A DNA stretch of 64,000 nucleotides from Prolixibacteraceae bacterium (lineage in GTDB: Bacteria > Bacteroidota > Bacteroidia > Bacteroidales > Prolixibacteraceae), in the NCBI GenBank assembly GCA_003537645.1, contig DPRM01000135.1, positions 34,153 to 98,152 of the forward strand, read 5' to 3'. The notes under the pieces are model-generated. The model was not told where the DNA came from and did not search any database. It was given only the letters and a program-made list of their open reading frames with translations. Numbering within the stretch: the first letter of the stretch is position 1; each line of letters opens with the position of its first letter. Positions 55,887 through 61,386 of the stretch are shown one piece after another. A program made the translations under genes and the position numbers.

Positions 55887-56671
55887 GCTTCCACAGCCAT
55901 CACCCGTTCAAGTAAAGTGGCGAGTTGTACCAGCGAAATCTTATGCAGCAATTCACCATTTATTGCAAGCGATATGGTTCCTTTTTCTTCGGAAACCACA
56001 ATAGCCAGCGCATCGGTAACTTCGGAAACGCCCAGTGCGGCTCGGTGTCGCAGTCCCAGATTTGGATCGAGTTCGGTGCTTTCGGTTATTGGGAGAATGC
56101 AGCGGGCAGCAGCAATTCTGTTACCTACAATTACCACAGCCCCATCGTGCAAAGGCGTATTTTTAAAGAAAATAGTTTCAAGCAAAGCAGCCGAAATGCG
56201 TGAATTAATTTTTTCGCCCGACCGGAGAATATCTTTCAGTTCGTTTTTATGAGCAACAACAATCAATGCCCCAATTTTTGAACGGGCCATATCGTCGCAA
56301 GCTCTGATTATTTCCTTGATCTGCTGATCGGTTGCTAATTTGGGTTTCTCAATATTGAAGATTTTTTCGAGCCCGAAACTTCGGCTAAGCTGATAGTTGG
56401 TACCAATCAAAAGTAAGAATCGCCTTATTTCCTGCTGAAAAACCACAATTAAAGCCAAAACTCCGACACCAATAAACTGGCCCATTAGTGTACCCAGCAA
56501 TTCCATGTTCATGGCTTTTACCAACAACCAACATACATAAACCAAAAATAAGCCGATGAAAATACTGAAAGCCACCGTTCCCTTAATAATCCTGTACATT
56601 TGGTACAAAAGAACAGCAACCAACAGAATGTCAACAACATCCAAAACACGTATCGTAATAAATAATGTCAT
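55883..56671 (-). CDS. cdaA: Diadenylate cyclase CdaA (c-di-AMP synthase)
   Basis: The protein has 262 residues. Three membrane segments lie at about 8-25, 33-53 and 60-80. The DAC domain (about 110-255) has Asp176-Gly-Ala in 'TPLHDGAVVIV' and Arg208-His-Arg210 in 'NLGLRHRAALG', the metal- and ATP-binding motifs. The protein makes c-di-AMP from two ATP at the inner membrane; c-di-AMP commonly controls potassium uptake and turgor, which is notable with trkH and kdpDE in the same window. It is encoded 64 bases after folP on the same strand. In Firmicutes cdaA is joined to cdaR and glmM; here it follows folP, the usual Bacteroidota arrangement. Confidence 0.95.
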   Translation of the reverse strand: MTLFITIRVLDVVDILLVAVLLYQMYRIIKGTVAFSIFIGLFLVYVCWLLVKAMNMELLGTLMGQFIGVGVLALIVVFQQEIRRFLLLIGTNYQLSRSFGLEKIFNIEKPKLATDQQIKEIIRACDDMARSKIGALIVVAHKNELKDILRSGEKINSRISAALLETIFFKNTPLHDGAVVIVGNRIAAARCILPITESTELDPNLGLRHRAALGVSEVTDALAIVVSEEKGTISLAINGELLHKISLVQLATLLERVMAVEA

Positions 56672-56735
56672 ATTCAGAATAAAAGTCTTATTTGCTGACC
56701 AATGCTTTTTTTGAATTGTTATGAGAAAAAAATCG

Positions 56736-57614
56736 CTACACCGATGTTGACCGAACCATTTCCATGATACGAACAGCCTCTACAGCCTCGCGGACATCGT
56801 GAACCCGCAATAAATCGGCGCCACCCATTAATGCAAGTGTATTTACAACAGAAGTTCCGTTAAGTGCATCTTCAGGTTTTTGCCCGAGTAATTTATGAAT
56901 CATTGATTTACGCGAAACACCAACCATTACGGGCAATTGAAACACTTTGAACGAATCGAGTCTGTTTAATAGCTCATAATTGTGCTCCAGCGTTTTACCG
57001 AAACCGAAACCAGGATCGATAATCACATCTTTTACACCAGCTTTGTTGAGTTTTTTAACCCTGTCGGTAAAAAACATTGAAATATCCCTGATAATATCTT
57101 CGTACTCCGGATTATCCTGCATTTTAATCGGAGTTCCCTGCATGTGCATCAAAACATAAGGCACACCCAATTTGCCAATGGTCTCGAACATGTGAACATC
57201 GAAATTACCACCCGACACATCGTTCACAATGCAGGGACCGCAATCTTCAATCACTTTCATTGCCACCCACGAGCGATACGTATCAATAGAAATAACTGCT
57301 TCGGGAAAAGCTTTCCGTACAGCCTTTACCGCCGGTATAATCCGATCAATCTCATCTTTGGTCGAAACACCATCAGAACCGGGCTGTGTTGAAACCGCTC
57401 CAATGTCGATGATCGTTCCACCCTGTTCTAAAATTTCTTCCGCCCGCTTAACGACTTTCTTCTCAGTTTTGTACTTTCCCCCATCAAAAAACGAATCGGG
57501 AGTTACATTCAGGATACCCATTACAACCGGTTTCGAAAAATCAATTAAACGTCCGTTTAGGTTAATAGAACTCTTGCGTTTCAGAAATTTAGCTGAAGTT
57601 GATGTGATTAACAT
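56736..57614 (-). CDS. folP: Dihydropteroate synthase
   Basis: Start chosen at the ATG read from 57614 ('MLITSTSAKFLKRKSSINLNG'); a further 13 in-frame codons start with TTG. The protein has 292 residues. All DHPS motifs are present: 'VVMGILNVTPDSFFDGG' (pterin/diphosphate loop), 'DIGAVSTQPG', 'SIDTYRS', 'VNDVSGG', 'VLMHMQGTP', 'IIDPGFGFGKTLEHN', 'VGVSRKSMI' and the final 'RVHDVREA'. It condenses 6-hydroxymethyl-dihydropterin diphosphate with p-aminobenzoate in folate synthesis and is the target of sulfonamides. It is cytoplasmic. It is followed by cdaA and divergent from the DUF1599 gene, with an 85-base region between the two starts. Confidence 0.96.
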   Translation of the reverse strand: MLITSTSAKFLKRKSSINLNGRLIDFSKPVVMGILNVTPDSFFDGGKYKTEKKVVKRAEEILEQGGTIIDIGAVSTQPGSDGVSTKDEIDRIIPAVKAVRKAFPEAVISIDTYRSWVAMKVIEDCGPCIVNDVSGGNFDVHMFETIGKLGVPYVLMHMQGTPIKMQDNPEYEDIIRDISMFFTDRVKKLNKAGVKDVIIDPGFGFGKTLEHNYELLNRLDSFKVFQLPVMVGVSRKSMIHKLLGQKPEDALNGTSVVNTLALMGGADLLRVHDVREAVEAVRIMEMVRSTSV

Positions 57615-57699
57615 AGCAATAATTTTTGGACTCAAAACAAATTTGATAGACAAAAGTAAAATAAAAAGAGATCAAAATACACTTTAATTTAATACTTTT

Positions 57700-58260
57700 A
57701 TGCCTCGAAAAATTAAGATAATTATGGATAAAACTGCCCGGCAATACGATCATGCAATAAGTGTTTGTCTCGATATTTTCACAAAAAAGATGAAAGATTA
57801 CGGTATCGCGTGGCGCATTTTGCGACCAAGTTCGATGACCGACCAGATTTACATCAAAGCACAGCGAATCAGGAGTATCGAGCAAAAAGGAATCAGCAAA
57901 ATTGACGAAGGCGTACGTTCAGAGTACATCGGCATTGTCAATTATTGCATCATGGCTTTGATTCAGCTTGAAAAAGGAACTTCGGAAAACGACGATCTGA
58001 CTCCGGAGGAGACACTGGAACTTTACAACCGGTATTTCAATCAGGCCAAAGAACTGATGATGGACAAAAATCACGATTACGACGAAGCCTGGCGCAATAT
58101 GCGGATGAGTTCCTACACCGATCTGATTCTGATGAAATTGAAGCGCACCAAACAAATTGAAGACAATCTTGGCATGACAATCATTTCAGAAGGAATAGAA
58201 GCGAATTATCTCGACATGATCAATTACGCCGTTTTTGCGTTAATTAAGATAGAATTTTAA
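57700..58260 (+). CDS. DUF1599 protein with two tandem copies of the domain
   Basis: The protein has 186 residues and is soluble. It is made of two copies of one helical unit. Copy 1 (about 15-93) has 'KKMKDYGIAWRILRPSSMTDQI' features and ends 'YIGIVNYCIMALIQLE'. Copy 2 (about 110-186) has 'KNHDYDEAWRNMRMSSYTDLI' features and ends 'YLDMINYAVFALIKIE'. The shared D-Y-x-x-A-W-R and I-Y/D-x-x-N-Y pattern is that of DUF1599 (nucleotide modification-associated domain 1). Its biochemical role is not established. The start at ATG 57700 is used; ATG 57724 is an alternative. It heads a run with the DoxX-redoxin and porQ genes and is divergent from folP, an order I recognise as common in Bacteroidota. 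Confidence 0.87.
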   Translation: MPRKIKIIMDKTARQYDHAISVCLDIFTKKMKDYGIAWRILRPSSMTDQIYIKAQRIRSIEQKGISKIDEGVRSEYIGIVNYCIMALIQLEKGTSENDDLTPEETLELYNRYFNQAKELMMDKNHDYDEAWRNMRMSSYTDLILMKLKRTKQIEDNLGMTIISEGIEANYLDMINYAVFALIKIEF

Positions 58261-58270
58261 AACTACTATC

Positions 58271-59392
58271 ATGTTTAAGCACATTGCACGCATCCTGCTC
58301 GGGTTAACTTTTATTTTTTCCGGATTTGTAAAAGGGATCGATCCGTGGGGTTCGGCCTATAAATTCACTGATTATTTTACCGCTTTTCAAATGCCCTGGC
58401 TTACCGACCTGGCGTTTGCGCTGGGTGTTTTGCTTGCTGCTGCCGAATTTTTTCTTGGTATTGCATTTATTTTCAATTTCTTTATCAGGCAAACAAGCTG
58501 GTTGATGCTGGCATTTATGGTGTTTTTCACCGGCCTTACACTTGTAATTGCCCTCACCAATCCGGTTTCCGACTGCGGTTGTTTTGGCGACGCACTGGTT
58601 ATTACCAACTGGCAAACTTTCTATAAAAACATCGTCTTGCTGTCACTGGCCATTTATATTTTTATTCAGCGTAAAAATTTCAAAAGCAAAAACGGACCGA
58701 TACTCTCAATCGCGTTCACCGCTATGACGATGGTTTTCTATTTTTACCTGGTCGATTATTCATACAAACATCTTCCCATCATTGATTTCAGCCCGTACAA
58801 AGTAGGGGTCAACATTCCTGAAGCCATGAAAATGCCCGAAGGTGCAGCCAGCGATGTGTATGAAAACGACCTTGTTTACAAAAACATTAAAACAGGCGAG
58901 GAAAAGAAATTCACCGAAGCCAATTATCCGTGGCAGGATACGCTCAACTGGAAATTTGTAAAAATGGAATCGGTTCTTGTTGAGAAAGGCTACACGCCGC
59001 CAATTCACGATTTCAGGATTGAATCTCCGGAAGGCGATGACATCAAAGACTTTTTCCTTTACGATACGAAAGGCGTCTTCATTGTTGTGGCCTATAATCT
59101 TCAGAAAACCAACAAGGAAGCAATGAAAAACATTGCAACATTTGCAACTGAAGCGACGAAAAAGGGATACAGTTTTATTGGATTAACAGCCACATCGCCC
59201 GACAGTTTTGAAGTGTTTAAAAGCGAAACCGGCATACAATTCGATTTTTTTAATACCGACGAAATTACCCTGAAAACAATGGTTCGGTCGAATCCGGGAT
59301 TGCTTCTCCTGAAAAATGGAACCATCACCGGGAAGTATCATTTCAACGATATTCCAAAACCGGAAGAACTGGAAAATCAAATTCAGGAATAG
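58271..59392 (+). CDS. DoxX/MauE-like membrane protein fused to a thioredoxin-like domain
   Basis: The protein has 373 residues. The N-terminal half is a four-helix DoxX/MauE-type membrane domain (segments at about 5-25, 45-70, 75-95 and 115-133) with Cys102 and Cys104 in 'NPVSDCGCFGDAL', a cysteine motif also seen in MauE/VKOR-like thiol proteins. After another membrane segment (about 145-163) comes a periplasmic part (about 175-373) with a redoxin-like fold ('FIVVAYNLQKTNKEAM', 'FIGLTATSPDSFEVFKSE'). The fold's usual active-site CxxC appears to be absent. It probably works in envelope thiol-disulfide chemistry; this is inference. It lies 10 bases after the DUF1599 gene and about 55 before porQ. 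Confidence 0.8.
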   Translation: MFKHIARILLGLTFIFSGFVKGIDPWGSAYKFTDYFTAFQMPWLTDLAFALGVLLAAAEFFLGIAFIFNFFIRQTSWLMLAFMVFFTGLTLVIALTNPVSDCGCFGDALVITNWQTFYKNIVLLSLAIYIFIQRKNFKSKNGPILSIAFTAMTMVFYFYLVDYSYKHLPIIDFSPYKVGVNIPEAMKMPEGAASDVYENDLVYKNIKTGEEKKFTEANYPWQDTLNWKFVKMESVLVEKGYTPPIHDFRIESPEGDDIKDFFLYDTKGVFIVVAYNLQKTNKEAMKNIATFATEATKKGYSFIGLTATSPDSFEVFKSETGIQFDFFNTDEITLKTMVRSNPGLLLLKNGTITGKYHFNDIPKPEELENQIQE

Positions 59393-59447
59393 AAATACTA
59401 AAAACATGATTTTACCGTTCGGTTACAAAGCCGAATCCAAAAGAAAT

Positions 59448-60506
59448 ATGCGTAAACTAATTATCCTGATTGCCGTTCTTGCATTTGTTTTCCCAAAGGC
59501 TTTTGGCCAGATTGGAGGAGAAAACACCTACGAATTCCTTAATCTCACCAACTCGGCACGAATGGCCGCTTTGGGCGGAAACCAAATCGCAATTAACGAC
59601 TCGACCGATTTGAATGTTTCGTACAACAATCCATCGCTGCTCCGACCCGACATGAAAAATATGCTGATTGTTAATTATGTCGATTATTTTGCAGGAGTCA
59701 ATTACGGTTACGCGGCTTATTCATTCAGCACTCCCCTACCCGGCAATTTTGCGATTGGAATGCATTATATCAACTACGGAAAATTTATCGAAGCACTTGA
59801 AAACGGTGAAAAAACCGGTGCAAATTTTACCGCTGCCGAATATGCTTTGAACCTCATCTGGTCGCACCAATATAAACGGCTCATGTATGGTATTAACCTG
59901 AAACCGATACTCAGTTCTTATGAAACATACCAATCTGTTGGCATTGCAGCCGATTTGGGCGTAAGCCTTTTCAGTAAAAATAAACACACCGTTACTTCGC
60001 TGGTTGCCCGAAACATCGGGACACAAATTACCACTTACTACGACGGCGCCGAAAGAGAATCCATCCCATTTGATCTGCAATTAGGGATTTCGCAAAAACT
60101 GCAACATGCGCCAATAAGGCTTGCAGCCACCATGCAACACCTTCAGAAATGGGATTTGTCTCAACCCAAAGAAGTTAAAACCGGAACATCGGTTGTAATT
60201 ACTGAAGACAGTTTTGGCAATAAATTGATGCGCCATCTGGCACTTGGAGTTGAGTTGCTGCCATCGCCCAACTTCACCATTCGGGCGGGTTATAATCATC
60301 AGATCAGACAAGAATTGCGACTCGAAGAAAAAATGTCAACAGTTGGCTTCTCCTGGGGATTCGGATTCCGCATCTCGCGATTCCACATCAATTACGGATC
60401 GGCACGCTATCATTTGGCCGGATCGAGCAGCCTGATTTCAATCGCCCTCAACCTGAACGAAGATTTCAAACGGAATGTGGTGAGAGAAGAAGAGGTGGTG
60501 GAATAA
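59448..60506 (+). CDS. porQ: PorQ-like type IX secretion system protein
   Basis: Start chosen at ATG 59448, which begins a signal peptide ('MRKLIILIAVLAFVFPKAFGQ'); the longer frame back to 59316 overlaps the previous gene. The protein has 352 residues. It has the PorQ/PorV-type outer-membrane barrel beginning 'YEFLNLTNSARMAALGGNQIAI', with repeated aromatic strands ('VNYGYAAYSFSTPLPGNFAIG') and a C-terminal 'FHINYGSARYHLAGSSSLISIALNL'. PorQ works with PorZ at the cell surface in attaching T9SS cargo to anionic LPS, in agreement with the T9SS-tagged enzymes in this window. The last 59 coding bases before the final codons occur again 617 bases downstream. Confidence 0.88.
   Translation: MRKLIILIAVLAFVFPKAFGQIGGENTYEFLNLTNSARMAALGGNQIAINDSTDLNVSYNNPSLLRPDMKNMLIVNYVDYFAGVNYGYAAYSFSTPLPGNFAIGMHYINYGKFIEALENGEKTGANFTAAEYALNLIWSHQYKRLMYGINLKPILSSYETYQSVGIAADLGVSLFSKNKHTVTSLVARNIGTQITTYYDGAERESIPFDLQLGISQKLQHAPIRLAATMQHLQKWDLSQPKEVKTGTSVVITEDSFGNKLMRHLALGVELLPSPNFTIRAGYNHQIRQELRLEEKMSTVGFSWGFGFRISRFHINYGSARYHLAGSSSLISIALNLNEDFKRNVVREEEVVE
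60434..60492 (+). repeat. Direct repeat copy 1 (inside the porQ 3' end)
   Basis: The 59 bases match 61051-61109 with one substitution (G at 60473, A at 61090). After the match copy 1 has one extra GAG codon and a different stop. Confidence 0.9.
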
Positions 60507-60528
60507 TTAAATTCCTAAACCATAGATT

Positions 60529-60683
60529 TCATGGAGTCGTGCCCTTCATTATAATTTTCAATAACTCTTTAGGGTCTTGCCGGTTGTCCCAAAAGGCAGT
60601 AATAATTAACCTATCCGATATTTCAAAACCACCCGTCTTTGCCTGGCTGCTGTTTCGGTCCAAACTACTGTTCGGTGAGCCAT
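60529..60683 (-). pseudogene. RelE/ParE-family toxin, inactivated by an internal deletion
   Basis: Read from the ATG at 60683, the frame gives an intact toxin N terminus ('MAHRTVVWTETAARQRRVVLKY') and then stops after 25 codons (stop 60606-60608). In the neighbouring frame the toxin C terminus is present: 'FEISDRLIITAFWDNRQDPKELLKII' spans 60627 to near 60540, with the stop at 60529. The roughly 60 residues that normally join the two are missing. The junction is the word ttttgaaatat, which reads V-L-K-Y in the first frame and F-E-I in the second, so the loss probably occurred by recombination between two such words and also changed the frame. The ATG overlaps the antitoxin end by 19 bases, the normal arrangement for this type II module. 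Confidence 0.8.
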
Positions 60684-60907
60684 TGTAGGTCGTCATTATC
60701 AAGTTGGTATTGTGCAATTAACTTTTCGCTTTTGATATCCTGATCGCTTAGGCTAAGCATTAAAATCTGTTCTTCAGTTAAATTTACTGTATCCTGACTC
60801 ACAGAGCTAGAATTAACCAACTGAAAAAGCGCTGATAGATAATCTTTATTATTGATTGTCAACAATTTGTCGATGATATTATTTCTTAAGATATCAGTTG
60901 TGCTCAT
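60665..60907 (-). CDS. Antitoxin of a type II toxin-antitoxin module (orphan)
   Basis: The protein has 80 residues and is acidic and helical. The end 'LSLSDQDIKSEKLIAQYQLDNDDLQWLTEQ' matches the toxin-wrapping tail of small Bacteroidota antitoxins paired with RelE/ParE toxins; the N-terminal 40 residues form helices that probably dimerise. The gene is complete. The cognate toxin immediately downstream is a deleted pseudogene, so the antitoxin has nothing local to neutralise. It may persist as a remnant or cross-act on another copy. The module is inserted between porQ and a duplicated porQ end. Confidence 0.75.
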   Translation of the reverse strand: MSTTDILRNNIIDKLLTINNKDYLSALFQLVNSSSVSQDTVNLTEEQILMLSLSDQDIKSEKLIAQYQLDNDDLQWLTEQ

Positions 60908-61386
60908 AAACCAAAAGTTTTATCAAATATGAATAATCAAGATTTTCCTTTTAATTGCTTCATCTTCTTTCGAAACAATTCTACTAAATAATTCAGATCG
61001 TTCCACAAAACAAATATATTCAAAAAACTTATGCATTTGCCTGAACCCTGGATTTCAATCGCCCTCAACCTGAACGAAGATTTCAAACGAAATGTGGTGA
61101 GAGAAGAAGTGGTGGCGGATTAGGAATTAACGATAATTAAAAGCTTTCCATCAATAAAAGTCGGAAATATGGAGGTAGTTTTTGGGTTGTAACCTAAAAA
61201 TAAGGTCATATTAAAGATGTTATTAGGATAATACCCATAGATTGAAGCTATTTCCTACAAAAAGCTCCCTCATTTTTTTGTTTCAAAATAATCTCACTGT
61301 AATTTATCAAAAAAATAAAGATTATTATTAAATTTAAAATCTATTTAGAACAAACTTTAAAGTGCTTTCTATTGAAAAATGTCAAC
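60908..61386 (+). other. Intergenic region with duplicated porQ tail
   Basis: The only coding-like sequence is the repeat at 61051-61109, which continues as an intact C-terminal tail (I-S-I-A-L-N to V-V-A-D) with its own stop at 61121-61123 but no start. The remaining AT-rich 260 bases before the adhesin gene should hold its promoter; I could not place one. Confidence 0.6.
61051..61109 (+). repeat. Direct repeat copy 2 (detached porQ 3' end)
   Basis: The sequence is identical to 60434-60492 except for one base. It keeps the porQ reading frame to a stop codon (TAG at 61121-61123), but nothing upstream of 61051 resembles porQ. The toxin-antitoxin remnant lies between the two copies. Confidence 0.9.

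Noticed and set aside
60529..60717. Intact 62-codon gene on the - strand
   Set aside because: Its first 30 codons are an out-of-frame reading of the toxin start region; only its last part has family similarity, so it is treated as part of a pseudogene.
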